The notes beneath the pieces are model-generated. The model worked only from the letters and a program-made list of their open reading frames with translations. It ran no database searches and had not been told where the DNA came from. A stretch of 64,000 bases of DNA. Origin: Falsiruegeria mediterranea M17. Lineage in GTDB: Bacteria; Pseudomonadota; Alphaproteobacteria; Rhodobacterales; Rhodobacteraceae. The translations under genes were made by a program, and so were the position numbers. The stretch is taken from positions 372,001 to 436,000 of the forward strand of contig NZ_ONZG01000004.1 in NCBI RefSeq assembly GCF_900302455.1, in the 5' to 3' direction. This document shows, one piece after another, positions 42,552 through 53,489 of this stretch; the stretch's first letter is position 1, and every line of letters starts with the position of its first letter.

Positions 42552-43619
42552 TTATTCGACGTCCCGACCCGACACACCGCGATACAGGCGGCTGTCCAAA
42601 TATTGCGCGGTGGCAAAGCGGGCGATCACGCCAAGGGCGGCGGCGACAGGGACGGCAACCAACATGCCGACAAAGCCGAACAGCGCACCAAAGACGGATA
42701 AGGCCAAGAGCAGCCAGACCGGGTGCAGGCCGACGGAACTGCCCACCAGCTTGGGGGTCAGCACGTTGCCTTCGATCACCTGACCAAAGGCAAAGATCGC
42801 GCCGACGATGCCGATAGACACCCAGTCGCCCCAGAATTGGAACATCGCGAGACCGATGGCCAGTGCGCCACCGATCAACGCGCCCAGATACGGAATGAAC
42901 GTCACGAGACCTGCGATGAACCCCACGATCAGACCAAACTGCAAGCCAACGATCATCAGGGCGACAGCATAGTAGGTGCCAAGGATCAGGCAGACTGTGC
43001 CCATGCCGCGCACAAAAGAGGCGAGAACCTTGTCGATGTCGGCGGCCAGCGTGCGGATGATGGGCTGGTGGTCGCGGGGCAACAGCTCGTCAATGCGCTC
43101 GATCATGCGGTCCCAGTCCAGCAGCAGATAGACGGCCACGACCGGCACGATAACCAGCAGCACGACAATGTTGACGGCCGAACCCACCGAACCCAGGAGC
43201 CCCTCCAGCAAGTCGCCGCTGCGCGCCTTGAGCGTTTCGCCAATGGTGGCCAGCATTTGATGCGCGTTGGATTCGCGGTCCATCAGTGAAGGGAAGCGCT
43301 CGTCGACGAAGGCACGCAGGTCGCGGAAGAGTTGCGGCAGCACCTCAATCAGGTCGATCAGCTGCGCGATCAAGGCCGGAACAACCATCAAGATCATGAT
43401 CACGAAAAGAAGGACAGAGGCGATGGTGATCACGCCGGTCGCCGCCATGCGCGTCAGGCCCAACGCCTCAAGCCGATCTGCTATCGGGTCGATGAAATAG
43501 GCAATGGCACCGCCGATCACGAAAGGCAGAAGGACGTCACCCAGAAACCACAGGGCAAGGACGAAAACCGCCAACACAATGCCCCAATACCGTACCTGTT
43601 CTTTAACTGTCAGGGACAT
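42552..43619 (-). CDS. AI-2E/PerM family membrane protein
   Basis: A 355-residue membrane protein of the AI-2E transporter (UPF0118/PerM) family with about eight hydrophobic segments. VLLPFVIGGAIAYFIDPIADRLE is the family opening, and GNVLTPKLVGSSVGLHPVWLLLALSVFGALFG is the conserved C-terminal signature. Members export small molecules or act as Na+/H+ antiporters; the cargo is unknown. ATG 43619 follows GGAGCAGGC. It is followed directly by hdaA, a common arrangement in alphaproteobacteria. Confidence 0.88.
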   Translation of the reverse strand: MSLTVKEQVRYWGIVLAVFVLALWFLGDVLLPFVIGGAIAYFIDPIADRLEALGLTRMAATGVITIASVLLFVIMILMVVPALIAQLIDLIEVLPQLFRDLRAFVDERFPSLMDRESNAHQMLATIGETLKARSGDLLEGLLGSVGSAVNIVVLLVIVPVVAVYLLLDWDRMIERIDELLPRDHQPIIRTLAADIDKVLASFVRGMGTVCLILGTYYAVALMIVGLQFGLIVGFIAGLVTFIPYLGALIGGALAIGLAMFQFWGDWVSIGIVGAIFAFGQVIEGNVLTPKLVGSSVGLHPVWLLLALSVFGALFGFVGMLVAVPVAAALGVIARFATAQYLDSRLYRGVSGRDVE

Positions 43620-43689
43620 GCCTGCTCCAAACCCGTGAACGTTGTAGTGTACATCGCCCAAGGTGGAGCAGGTTGCAAGCGTTCTGAAC

Positions 43690-45573
43690 CTAGAACACGA
43701 CGTTCAGCATGGTCAGGGATACCACCAGGAACAGCACAGTCATGATGCCGCCCGAGCGGACAAAATCCATCACCTTATAGCCCGCGGGCCCCATGATCAG
43801 CGCATTCACCTGATGGGTCGGGATAATGAAACTGTTCGAGGTGGAGATTGCAACTGTCAGCGCGAAGATCGCCGGATTGGCCCCTGCCGCGACAGCAATT
43901 GACACGGCCAGCGGGACCAACAGCACAGTGGCACCGACATTGGACATCACCAACGAGAACACGGTCGCCAGAATGGCGACGCCTGCTTGGAGCGACCAGA
44001 TGGGCCAGCCGTCCAGGATGAACATGATTTGTTGCGCGATCCATGCAGCTGTGCCGGTGTTTTGCACAGCTTGCCCCAGTGGAATGAGGCTCGCCAACAA
44101 GAACACGGTGTTCCAACCAACCGCGCGATAAGCCTCGTCAATGCTGAGCACGCGGCTCAGCAGCATTCCGACAGCACCCACAAGCAAGCACAGCGACAGG
44201 CGAATGTCCGTGAACAGGATCAGCGAGACGGCGATGAGAAAGAACAGCAAGGCCCAGCCGACCTTTTGCGGGCGCAGCTCTTCTTGCGGGAAGTCCGATG
44301 TCACCACGATGAAATCAGAATTCTGCTTGATCCGTGTCAGGTTGTCCCAACGTGTATGCGAGACGAGCATGTCACCCGGTTTGAACTCGACCAGGCCAAT
44401 GGCCGTAGGCTCGTGGTCTTCGGTTTCCACGTGGCTGAGCGTGTCCTCGCCCCGGTGGATGGCCAGCAAGCTCAGGCCATAGGTCTTGCGCAGCTGCAGC
44501 TCGCGGGGGCATTTGCCGATCAGCTGGCTGTCGGGCGGGATGACCAGCTCGGCGATACCGGCGTTGGTGGTGGCGAACTCTTCGGAAAACACATCCAGTT
44601 CGGGGCGGACATGCAGCCCGTATTTGCGGGCAAAGCTGTGCACCACCTTGGATTTTCCGATAATCGCCAGTCGACAGGGGGCGGCGATTTCGGCCGTCAG
44701 GATCTGCACCATCGACACTTTGCCGCGATAGAAGGTCGAGATGATGTAGAGGTTGTTCTCCAGGTTGATGTCCGCCAGGATCTGCCCCACCAGCGGACTG
44801 TCGGCGGGCACGTCGACCTCGAAAACCTCTGCTTTCAGGCCATAAACCCTTTTGAGGTAGGTTTGCGTACCCTGTGCTGTGGTGCCGTCGACGCGGGCCG
44901 GAACGGCCGGAAGGACCCAGCGTCCCAGTACCAGGAAATAGACGATCCCGGTCAGGATCAGGACCGCGCCGATTGGAAAGACGGAAAACAAGCCAAATGG
45001 CTCCATCTTGCGCCCCTCGGGCAGGCCTTCGTTTGCGGTCAGGATCAGATCGTTGAGCAGGATGAGCGGTGATGAACCGACCATGGTCATGGTGCCACCC
45101 AGAATGGCGCAAAAGCCCATTGGCATCAGCAAGCGCGACAGCGGAATGCCCGAGCGGGATGAAATGCGACTTACCACAGGCAGGAAGAGGGCGGCGGCGC
45201 CAACGTTCTGCATGAAGGATGAAATCACCCCCACTGTGCCCGAAATGATCGGCAGAATGCGCCCCTCGGTCCGACCGCCATACCGCAAGATGACAGCGGC
45301 CACCTTGTTCATGATCCCGGTCTTGTCCAGGCCCGCGCCCACGATCATCACGGCGATGATCGAGATCACAGCATTGGAGGCAAAGCCGTCAAACAGGTTG
45401 TTGACGTCGGCCAGGCTTTCCAGCCCCGGCAGGTAGCTGAGCATGCCGATGATCACCAGCACAAGAATGGCGCTAAGATCTATTCGTATCAGCTCGGAAA
45501 CAAAGAGAAAAACCGTGAATGCCAAGAGCGCGGCGACCACGCCCATTTCGTAAGTAAAGGCAAGTTGTTCCAC
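43690..45573 (-). CDS. SLC13-family permease with RCK (TrkA-C) domains
   Basis: A 627-residue DASS-type transporter. Hydrophobic helices fill about residues 10-200 and 430-627. The paired signatures are SSFMQNVGAAALFLPVV plus GGTMTMVGSSPLILLND in the first half, and VMSNVGATVLLVPLA plus STSNSFIIPTHQVNALI in the second. Residues about 225-425 contain two TrkA-C modules (ending KPGDMLVS). Sequence differs clearly from the SLC13 protein at 1347-3119, so these are separate subfamilies, not a recent duplication. Substrate may be sulfate or an organic acid. It stands alone. Confidence 0.85.
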   Translation of the reverse strand: MEQLAFTYEMGVVAALLAFTVFLFVSELIRIDLSAILVLVIIGMLSYLPGLESLADVNNLFDGFASNAVISIIAVMIVGAGLDKTGIMNKVAAVILRYGGRTEGRILPIISGTVGVISSFMQNVGAAALFLPVVSRISSRSGIPLSRLLMPMGFCAILGGTMTMVGSSPLILLNDLILTANEGLPEGRKMEPFGLFSVFPIGAVLILTGIVYFLVLGRWVLPAVPARVDGTTAQGTQTYLKRVYGLKAEVFEVDVPADSPLVGQILADINLENNLYIISTFYRGKVSMVQILTAEIAAPCRLAIIGKSKVVHSFARKYGLHVRPELDVFSEEFATTNAGIAELVIPPDSQLIGKCPRELQLRKTYGLSLLAIHRGEDTLSHVETEDHEPTAIGLVEFKPGDMLVSHTRWDNLTRIKQNSDFIVVTSDFPQEELRPQKVGWALLFFLIAVSLILFTDIRLSLCLLVGAVGMLLSRVLSIDEAYRAVGWNTVFLLASLIPLGQAVQNTGTAAWIAQQIMFILDGWPIWSLQAGVAILATVFSLVMSNVGATVLLVPLAVSIAVAAGANPAIFALTVAISTSNSFIIPTHQVNALIMGPAGYKVMDFVRSGGIMTVLFLVVSLTMLNVVF

Positions 45574-45921
45574 TCCGCCCCCATTTAGTTTGTCGTTGGT
45601 ATTGAAATTACCCTAATCAATGACTGGCTATATTGTCATGATGTTTCTTTGAGTCCAGTTGCTGCGCAACAATATTTTCAGCTCATTCTGGTAACGTGCC
45701 CGACGAAGTGGAGCTGCAAAAACACACCCAGTATGTGTCAGAAGCGAGCAAATTGATCCGGACACAGCCGGCGGTTCAGAGAAAAATTTGAATTTTCTGC
45801 CTAAGTGTCTAAACTGGTTCGACAATTTTGACGAAACGCAGGGCTTGGGCTGAACCGGGGTGGCAAGGGATCGCTTGGGGGAGCTCATCCTTTGTCGCAA
45901 TCTCTCTCGGGGAGGAGGGTG
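45574..45921. other. Promoter region before the unknown membrane protein
   Basis: This 348-base gap is poorer in GC than its surroundings. It holds AT-rich patches (about 45780-45800) and a TTGACG at 45829-45834 that could be a -35 element for the gene at 45922. A palindrome GTTGCTGCGCAAC lies at about 45658-45670. No gene, tRNA or repeat is seen. Confidence 0.4.
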
Positions 45922-46794
45922 ATGGACGTGAAGCAATGTCAGGGTGAAGGCGCACAAGGAAACAGTCGGCAATTGCTTGTGGGGGTTGTGTGTTTTTCCT
46001 GCCTTTGGGTTTTGGGCGCGGTCATAGCCTACACAAGCTTTCAGGCTGAGTTAATCCACGTTATGGCAACGTATCTGTCACCTGACGGTGAGATATCTAG
46101 CCCAAGGTACACTTTTGCCAAATTTACCTTGGCACCGGTCTTGTTTGCGCTCTGGGTCGTGCTTTCGGCCGTCACATATCGGATCTGGAGTTTTCCCAGG
46201 CCATTCGCCTTTTGGTATCTGGCCTTCTTCGTCGTTCATTTCCTATTCTACAGCTACTATTTGCGGATCGTACTTCAGGGAGCGGATCCCGAAGATACAC
46301 TTTTGGAGTGGGGCACTTTTGTGCTGGCGTTGCTTGGCGGCGTGATCTTTTTGATATGCGGTTACATGGGGTCGCGGTTTTCGATCTTTTTGGGGCTTGC
46401 CTGGTTGCTTTTCGCTTTCGAGGAAATCAGCTGGGGTCAACGGGTTCTGGGAATCGAAACGCCCGACGTAATGGTGCAATACAACTATCAGGAAGAACTG
46501 AATTTCCACAATCTGATCAACCCAATACAGAAGTATTTGTATGTACCGTTCAACGCCGCTTTTTTGTGTTTCTTCACCTGGTTCCGACGGATAGAGATTT
46601 TATCTTGGGTTTATCGAATGAACGGCGTGCCCCGCATCATACAGGTCAGCGACCGCTACGGTTTGTGGATGATGCCGATGCTGTGGATTTTTGCCTCCTT
46701 CTACCCAGGAGCGGAATACGTCGAAGAACAATGGGGTTTGTATGGTTTGGTTCTATCGGTGCTGCTCTATCGGGACATGCGACGCAATCCGTAA
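45922..46794 (+). CDS. Unknown polytopic membrane protein
   Basis: A 290-residue integral-membrane protein starting at ATG 45922 with GGAGGAGG upstream. About seven hydrophobic segments are present, for example VGVVCFSCLWVLGAVIAY, FALWVVLSAVTY, FWYLAFFVVHFLFYSYYL, FVLALLGGVIFLICGYMG and FLGLAWLLFAFEE. A conspicuous conserved-looking motif, FAFEEISWGQRVLGIETP, follows the fifth segment, with acidic and Trp residues likely in a membrane-bound active site. I do not recognise a named family. GC is lower than in neighbours. It is flanked by unrelated genes. Confidence 0.6.
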   Translation: MDVKQCQGEGAQGNSRQLLVGVVCFSCLWVLGAVIAYTSFQAELIHVMATYLSPDGEISSPRYTFAKFTLAPVLFALWVVLSAVTYRIWSFPRPFAFWYLAFFVVHFLFYSYYLRIVLQGADPEDTLLEWGTFVLALLGGVIFLICGYMGSRFSIFLGLAWLLFAFEEISWGQRVLGIETPDVMVQYNYQEELNFHNLINPIQKYLYVPFNAAFLCFFTWFRRIEILSWVYRMNGVPRIIQVSDRYGLWMMPMLWIFASFYPGAEYVEEQWGLYGLVLSVLLYRDMRRNP

Positions 46795-46800
46795 CGGTGC

Positions 46801-47775
46801 CTAACTATGGATCGTACCTAATTCTGGGGTGTCTTGGTCGGCCGTCTCGTCCGGCCAGTTGGTGCGCCAGACTTCAGCAGACCAGTGACCGCAATGGACC
46901 GAAGGCCTGTTAAAACCGGGCATGGCAGGCAGAAGCGGTTCGACCACCACATCATGTCGGGGGACGGCGAAGTAAGGGAAAGAAAAGCGTTCTTTCCCGG
47001 ACCGGTTCACCACTCGGTGCGGGGTGGAAACCAAACGCCCGCCGGACCACAGCTCCAACATGTCACCGATATTCACGACAAATCCGCCCGGCGGGCAATC
47101 GGGGGTGATCCAACCGCCGTCGCGTGTCTGCACCTCTAGCCCACCGACCGGATCGGGGGCGATGATGGTTAGCGCATCGGTGTCCTTGTGCGGGTGAATG
47201 CCAAATCCAGGTTCGTCCGGGGCCTGTGGTGGGTAATGCAGAAGGGTCATGTTGGTCATGGGCGTGGCAAAAGCGTCTTGGAACGTCTTAGGCGGCAGGT
47301 TCAGTGCCTCGGCAAGGGCCCCAAGCAGCAATAGCGCCACCTCATCCAATTGAGACCAGTAGGCCAAAACCGTGTCACGCGCCTCAGATACTTCGGTGGG
47401 CCATCGGTTGGGGCCGTAAAGCGGGCATTCAGCCACAATTGGATCTGTCGCGGCCACCTCTTGATGCAGCTTGTAGCCTTCGTATTTGTCTGCCGTTCCC
47501 GACCCGTCGTTGGGAGAGAAGAAGCCAAACGGGATGAAACCCCGGTAATTGTCGCGCGTGATGGCCTGGTCCCATTTTCTGGCCTCGGGCAGGGCGAACA
47601 TCGCGCGGACACAGGCGCGCATCTCGTCGACCGTTTGTTGTGTGACACCCGTACCCACGATCGACAGGAACCCAATGTCGGTGCAGGCCTCGTGGATTTG
47701 GGCGATCACATCAGCCCTATCGGGGTGCTCTGCATCGCGCAGGGGCGAAATGTCGATGGTGGGAATGCTCTGCAT
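46801..47775 (-). CDS. 2-oxoglutarate/Fe(II) oxygenase, isopenicillin N synthase-like
   Basis: A 324-residue non-haem iron oxygenase starting at [12 protein letters not shown] (ATG 47775, GGAG upstream). DIOX_N residues come first (about 4-120). The iron triad is H196-x-D198 and H253, and R263-x-S265 binds 2-oxoglutarate. It is more distant from the oxygenase at 8290 than from gibberellin-oxidase-like bacterial proteins, so a different substrate is likely. It is convergent with the unknown membrane protein (six bases apart) and divergent from proS. Confidence 0.85.
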   Translation of the reverse strand: MQSIPTIDISPLRDAEHPDRADVIAQIHEACTDIGFLSIVGTGVTQQTVDEMRACVRAMFALPEARKWDQAITRDNYRGFIPFGFFSPNDGSGTADKYEGYKLHQEVAATDPIVAECPLYGPNRWPTEVSEARDTVLAYWSQLDEVALLLLGALAEALNLPPKTFQDAFATPMTNMTLLHYPPQAPDEPGFGIHPHKDTDALTIIAPDPVGGLEVQTRDGGWITPDCPPGGFVVNIGDMLELWSGGRLVSTPHRVVNRSGKERFSFPYFAVPRHDVVVEPLLPAMPGFNRPSVHCGHWSAEVWRTNWPDETADQDTPELGTIHS

Positions 47776-47936
47776 CCTGCGCTCCAATGTTGTCTGTTGG
47801 TCGAGCCTCGGCTGTGCTGTCGCAGGGATCAACCCGATTTCCGACACATCGTGGTCGCGAAAACCACAATGGCCGATTGCCCCAGGCGCAGGGATGCCTT
47901 AGATCAGCGAAAACGCCAATGATCAGAGAGACCGCA

Positions 47937-49334
47937 ATGCGCTTGTCCCGCTATTTTCTGCCTGTGCTCAAGGAAACCCCGAGCGAGGCCCAGATCGTCA
48001 GCCACCGCATGATGCTGCGGGCCGGTATGATCAAGCAATCTGCTGCCGGTATCTATTCTTGGTTGCCCTTGGGGTTCAAGGTGCTGCGCAAGCTGGAAAA
48101 CATCGTCCACGAAGAGCAGATGCGCGCCGGTCACATCCCGATGCTGATGCCGACCATGCAGTCGGCGGACCTGTGGCGCGAAAGCGGTCGCTATGATGCC
48201 TATGGCGAGGAAATGCTGCGCATCAAGGACCGGCACGACCGGGACATGCTGTTCACGCCGACCGCCGAAGAGCTGATCACTGATATCTTCCGCGCCAATG
48301 TCAGCAGCTACAAGGATTTGCCGCTGACGATGTATCAGATCCAGTGGAAGTTCCGCGACGAGATCCGTCCGCGCTTTGGCGTGATGCGGGGTCGCGAGTT
48401 CTATATGAAGGACGGGTACAACTTTGACCTGACCAAAGAGGACGCGCTGCACGCTTATAACCGTCACCTGGTCAGCTATCTGCGCACCTATGAACGCATG
48501 GGCCTGCAGGCGATCCCGATGCGCGCCGATGGCGGGCCGATTGGGGGCGATTACACGCATGAATTCCTGGTGCTGGCCGAAACTGGCGAGTCCGAGGTGT
48601 TTTATGACAGCGCCGTCACTGATCTGACCTTTGGCGACCGCGAGATCGATTATGACAGCGTCGAGCAGTGCCAGTCGGTGCTTGAAGAGTTCACATCGCG
48701 CTATGCCCGCACCGATGAAACCCACGACGAAGAGCTGTTCAACCAGATCCCCGAAGAGCGTCGTCGCGTTGCACGAGGCATCGAGGTGGGGCAGATCTTC
48801 TACTTTGGCACCAAATACTCGGAACCTCTGAATGCGGTGGTGCAGGGTCCCGATGGCAAACAGACCCCGGTTCACATGGGCAGCCATGGCATCGGCGTTT
48901 CGCGTCTGCTGGGCGCAATCATCGAGGCGAGCCACGACGAAAACGGCATCATCTGGCCCGAAGGCGTGACCCCGTTCCACTGTGGTATCGTCAATCTGAA
49001 GCAGGGCGACGAAGCCGCCGATGCAGCCTGTGAGCAGATCGAGGCGGCGCTGACCGCGGTAGGTCTGGAGCCGCTTTACGACGACCGCAAGGAACGGGCT
49101 GGCGGCAAGTTTGCCACGATGGACCTGATCGGTCTGCCCTGGCGCATCACCGTTGGTCCGCGCGGACTGAAGAACGGTGTCGTGGAACTGACCAGCCGCA
49201 AAACCGGTGAGAGCGTTGAGATGGCACCCGAAGAAGCGGTCAAGAAAGTTGCCGAGATCTATGCCCCGCACCGCGGTGGCGGCGCGGCACACCCGGAACC
49301 CATGGCCAACCGGTCGTTCCATACCTGGGTTTAA
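47937..49334 (+). CDS. proS: Prolyl-tRNA synthetase
   Basis: A 465-residue class II prolyl-tRNA synthetase of the short alphaproteobacterial type, lacking the editing insertion. The start [19 protein letters not shown] is the family standard (ATG 47937, AGAGAG upstream); MIRETAMRL from 47919 is an alternative. Class II motif 2 is at [22 protein letters not shown] and motif 3 at [18 protein letters not shown]. The anticodon domain covers the last 130 residues. The last 20 residues ([20 protein letters not shown] region) look longer than in other roseobacter ProS proteins I recall. lolCD usually follow closely; here they are 1.6 kb away. Confidence 0.95.
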   Translation: MRLSRYFLPVLKETPSEAQIVSHRMMLRAGMIKQSAAGIYSWLPLGFKVLRKLENIVHEEQMRAGHIPMLMPTMQSADLWRESGRYDAYGEEMLRIKDRHDRDMLFTPTAEELITDIFRANVSSYKDLPLTMYQIQWKFRDEIRPRFGVMRGREFYMKDGYNFDLTKEDALHAYNRHLVSYLRTYERMGLQAIPMRADGGPIGGDYTHEFLVLAETGESEVFYDSAVTDLTFGDREIDYDSVEQCQSVLEEFTSRYARTDETHDEELFNQIPEERRRVARGIEVGQIFYFGTKYSEPLNAVVQGPDGKQTPVHMGSHGIGVSRLLGAIIEASHDENGIIWPEGVTPFHCGIVNLKQGDEAADAACEQIEAALTAVGLEPLYDDRKERAGGKFATMDLIGLPWRITVGPRGLKNGVVELTSRKTGESVEMAPEEAVKKVAEIYAPHRGGGAAHPEPMANRSFHTWV

Positions 49335-49742
49335 AACCAACAAACGAAGGCTGCCTGATGAAATCGGCGGCCTTCGTCGCAAATGCGTATCTTGGGTGGC
49401 AGGTCACGCCAACGTCTCTTCGGATCGAGCCTCGCAATCAGGCTTGGAAACGAGAGACGCGTTAGTCGGCGAATATCGCGGCGTCTAAATTGATAACAGG
49501 CGTATCCTCATCGTTGTGAATGAATTGCCAATGCAGCGCTCATCAATGTGGGCCGCTCGCTTGATTGAACTTCTTGTCAGCTAAAAAACGAGCAAATCGG
49601 ATTGAATCCGAGATTGAGTGCGTGGCTGGTCAAAGCACCGTGCCCGACCCGGTGTCGTAACAATTTGGTCTCAAACCACTTATCGTGCTAGCGTGTCTGC
49701 AAGATCAATAGTTTGAGTAAGCCGAATGCAAGGAGGTGCATA
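49335..49742. other. Non-coding stretch between proS and the haemoglobin gene
   Basis: 408 bases, AT-richer than surroundings. CGAAGGCTGCC (49345-49355) pairs with GGCGGCCTTCG (49366-49376) and could end proS. TCGGATTGAATCCGA (49597-49611) is a symmetric 15-base element that may be a regulatory site for the globin. No gene was seen. Confidence 0.5.
49345..49376 (+). terminator. Hairpin after proS
   Basis: An 11-base stem with one G-T pair around a ten-base loop lies ten bases after the proS stop. No T-run follows, so it may depend on other factors or act as an mRNA end protector. Confidence 0.5.
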
Positions 49743-50102
49743 ATGACTGCTACGCTATACGATCGATTGGGGGGAACCGAGGGAATTAGGCGAATAGTCG
49801 ATAAGCTTGTCGACAATCACCTGAGCAATCCAGTCGTCTCGGCGCGCTTCTCTGGAAGTGATGCAGACAATCTTAAGGAAATGGCCGGAAACTTTTTCAT
49901 TACAGGCTCTGGCGGACCAGAGATTTATACCGGCAAAGATATGGTTACGACGCATAAACATATGAACATCAATGGCGATGAATTTGTCGCGGTTCTTGAT
50001 GATGCAATGAATGCGCTTCAGGCAAATGACATAGGCCAGCGGGAACAGGAAGAAGTCCTGTATATTCTGTACAGTTTAAAAGATCAGGTCGTCGGGATCT
50101 GA
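49743..50102 (+). CDS. Group 1 truncated haemoglobin
   Basis: A 119-residue truncated haemoglobin of group I (TrHbN-like). TLYDRLGGTEGIRRIVDKLVDN is the standard opening, with the Phe/Tyr of the distal pocket (Y6 and others), and KDMVTTHKHMNI contains the proximal His in the F helix. It binds O2 or NO and can detoxify NO. ATG 49743 follows AAGGAGG with good spacing. It sits with a hypothetical gene in lower-GC DNA between proS and lolC. It is likely a recent acquisition or at least differs in base use. Confidence 0.88.
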   Translation: MTATLYDRLGGTEGIRRIVDKLVDNHLSNPVVSARFSGSDADNLKEMAGNFFITGSGGPEIYTGKDMVTTHKHMNINGDEFVAVLDDAMNALQANDIGQREQEEVLYILYSLKDQVVGI

Positions 50103-50270
50103 GGTGCAACAAACTTTGAGTTTATGCTGATCGTCGGATCATTTTTCCTGTCGTGATCCTGCGCCCGGGCAACAATGCAAGCTGGCGACATACATTTATT
50201 GGATTGCAGGCGGGCATCAGCGGTGCCCGCAGCACTTAGCTTCGCGAACTGGGTGTTTTCTGCGGCCTGT

Positions 50271-50663
50271 TCAATGCAGCAGCGGTCCATTCGGTGGCTG
50301 GCGTAGTATCTCACCGTCAGCGGACGATCCCGAATGTGGCATGACACAAGGTCGTCCGAAACGCAGAACTAGCTCGTATATATCTAGTCCCAGAAACCGC
50401 AAGCCGCAAATTCTTGACCCGTCTGATTGTTTGGTCAGGCAAAGTTGCCCAGTGCGGAACATGGGGTGAAAGCCCTTTGCTTCTAGCTTGTCGATTAAGT
50501 CAGTCCAACTTGTGGCTGAAGCAAACAGTGGTAGCAGGATGGCCCGCAGCAGGCTTGCGGTTTCGCAATCGATCCTTGCGGGTCCGTGGGTCATTTGACG
50601 TCCCATGCTGTTGACGCGCAGTTGATGCACGTTTTGGGGTACATTGGGTCGGTTCGGTTCCAT
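50271..50663 (-). CDS. Hypothetical protein next to the haemoglobin gene
   Basis: A 130-residue protein starting at ATG 50663, with AAGGAG six bases upstream. The first part (VHQLRVNSMGRQMTHGPARID) is basic, followed by a helical region (ETASLLRAILLPLFASATSW) and a compact domain (DLIDKLEAKGFHPMFRTGQL, GLRFLGLDIYELVLRFGRPC). I recall similar proteins in roseobacters without a function. There is no signal peptide. It is convergent with the haemoglobin gene and divergent from lolC. Confidence 0.6.
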   Translation of the reverse strand: MEPNRPNVPQNVHQLRVNSMGRQMTHGPARIDCETASLLRAILLPLFASATSWTDLIDKLEAKGFHPMFRTGQLCLTKQSDGSRICGLRFLGLDIYELVLRFGRPCVMPHSGSSADGEILRQPPNGPLLH

Positions 50664-50953
50664 GAACATCTCCTTTTCGATGCTGCCCTGTGGCATTTCG
50701 CAAACCCCCTTGTGTCCTGAGGTTTGCAGATGGATCGAAGTTGACCAAAATTTGCCGCGCTTTTTTGTTAACTTTGGTTAATTGCTTGGGCTTTTTGGTG
50801 ACAATCGCGGAGTGTATCGGCACAGTGTTGCCAGATTGGAAACCATGCATGCGCGAGAAACCCCGCATATACCGCGCGAATAACGGGGCATTGACTTGAC
50901 CCCACTGACCGCAGACTTCACTCTTCGCCGCAACGACAAGAGCAGGAGCCAAA

Positions 50954-52232
50954 ATGGCCACCACCCCAGCCCCGTTTGCCCCGTTCGAATGGAAAATCGC
51001 GTGGCGATACCTGCGCGCGCGCCGTGCCGAGGGTGGGGTAAGCGTGATGACGTGGATCAGCTTGATCGGGATCACTCTGGCGGTGTTTGCCCTGGTGGCA
51101 ACCTTGGCGGTGCGCGAAGGGCTACGGTCTGACATCGTGCAGACAATGTTGGGTGCCAACGCCCATATGGATGTGCATTATCGCCGGGATTTGCAGGCTG
51201 AAATTCCCAAGGATCACCTGATCCGAGATTATGACGACTTGTCTGCGCGATTGGCGGACATGGCGGGTGTCGAGGACGTGGCCCCGCTGGTGCGGGCCCA
51301 GGTCATGGGCAGCTTTCAGGGCCGCAACATGCCTGTTGATGTCTACGGCATCACGCTGGACGACCTGCGCGACTATCCGATGATTGCCGAGGCCGAAGAC
51401 AGCTGGGGCGATCTTGCCCGGTTCGACGAAGGGGTCGCCATTGGCGGTGCTCTGGCGCGACAGCTGGGGATCGGTGTGGGCGATCGGCTCAAGCTGGTGT
51501 CGCCCGATGGGGCCCGCACGCCGATGGGGCGTTCGGTCAGGGTGTCGGTCTATGACGTGGTTTATGTCTTTACGTCTGGCCAGGGCTTTGTCGATCAAAG
51601 CCGCCTGTATATGCCGCTGAGCGAGTCGCAAAGTTTCTTCAACCGCGAAGGGGCCGTTGATCAGATCGACCTCCGGCTGAGCGATCCGCTGAGGGCCGAG
51701 GCGCTGATCCTGCCGGTGCTCGAAACCGCGGGTGACCGGGCATATCTGTATACGTGGCGGGATCGCGCGGGCGGCATGATCCGGGCCCTCAAGATGCAGG
51801 ACAACGCAATTTTTATCGTGCTGGCGATCCTGGTGCTAATCGCGGCGCTCAACATCGTCTCGGGCCTGATCATGCTGGTCAAGAACAAGGGCCGCGACAT
51901 CGGCATCCTGCGCACCATCGGGCTGACCCAAGGGGCGGTTCTGCGGGTGTTCTTTATCTGCGGCGCATCTGTTGGCACCGCCGGAACAGTGTTCGGTGTG
52001 ATCCTGGGGGTGATCTTTGCGCTCAACATCGACAGCGTTTACGCATTTGTCGATTGGGTCTCGGGCAGCGGGGTGCGGGATCTCGAAGCGAGCGGCTTCA
52101 TCTTCCCTTCCGCTATAATCACCGCGTCGGATGTGCTGTCGTCGGTTGCGCTCAGCATGGGGCTGAGCTGGCTCATCACTTACTTTCCAGCCCGCCGTGC
52201 GGCGCGGCTGAACCCGGTCGAGGCGCTGCGCT

Positions 52233-52240
<8 letters not shown>
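50954..52240 (+). CDS. lolC: Lipoprotein-releasing ABC transporter permease LolC/E
   Basis: A 428-residue inner-membrane permease of the LolCDE complex that extracts lipoproteins for transfer to Lol[21 protein letters not shown] and [20 protein letters not shown] mark the N-terminus with the first transmembrane helix; a periplasmic MacB-like domain (about residues 50-250) follows, and three more helices lie in the last third ([20 protein letters not shown]). AGGAGC precedes ATG 50954. It overlaps lolD by eight bases (ATGAATGA). Alphaproteobacteria often have one LolC/E-type permease acting as homodimer. Confidence 0.95.
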
Positions 52241-52902
<662 letters not shown>

Positions 52903-52919
<17 letters not shown>

Positions 52920-53340
52920 TCCCCACGCCTAGGGCCATCACTGCAATCCCACCTGCGCGCACCCATGTGAGCGGTGAGACCTGCGCGCCAAACAGGCCAA
53001 AGTGGTCGATGGCGGCGGCACTGATCAGCTGACCCAACAACACAAAAAACACCGCGTTTCCGACCCCGAAATGCGGTGCAACATGGGTGATTGTAAGGAC
53101 ATAAAAGGCGATCAGAAGCCCTGCGATAAACAAGTGTTTGGGCGCCCCACCCAGGTGCATCAGCGCAGCGGGGCCGGGAAAGAGCAGCATCACCACCGTC
53201 GACCCCAGAAAGGCCACGGCAAACAGCACCACACCGGCAGCCGTTGGAGAGGCGATGTGTTGCCCCAGGGCCGCATTCAGCGCGGCCAGAACCGGAATGC
53301 CGATGCCAGCGGCCAACATCAGAGTGGCGTAGTGGGTCAT
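52903..53340 (-). CDS. Small DMT-family membrane protein (DUF606/YdcZ)
   Basis: A 145-residue protein with about five hydrophobic segments, a half-size drug/metabolite transporter of the DUF606 type: [20 protein letters not shown], then [19 protein letters not shown] and [30 protein letters not shown]. Members form dimers of inverted subunits or pair with a second half; no second half is adjacent here. The substrate is unknown. It is divergent from the cytochrome c genes, with an FNR-like site near its start. Confidence 0.8.
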
Positions 53341-53369
53341 GAGGGGCCTCTTGTTGGACGGGTTTGGCG

Positions 53370-53383
53370 TTGATCTGGATCAT
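53370..53383. promoter_or_regulatory. Weak FNR-like site
   Basis: TTGAT-CTGG-ATCAT matches nine of ten FNR consensus positions. It lies 30 bases upstream of the DMT-type gene start (minus strand) and about 107 bases upstream of the first cytochrome c gene. It may be a site for either, or chance. Confidence 0.4.
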
Positions 53384-53489
53384 TGCGGCAGTCGGGGGGG
53401 TGCACAAGGCTGGACAGGGGCGCGCGGGTCACAAAGTTGTGGCGGTCTGTGCGTAGGGGTGAATAGGCGATTAGGAAAGGGAGAGTTTG

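Noticed and set aside
49560-49742. FNR or NsrR site before the truncated haemoglobin
   Set aside because: TTGAT and ATCAA pieces occur, but not with the needed four-base spacing, and no NsrR-like repeat was seen.
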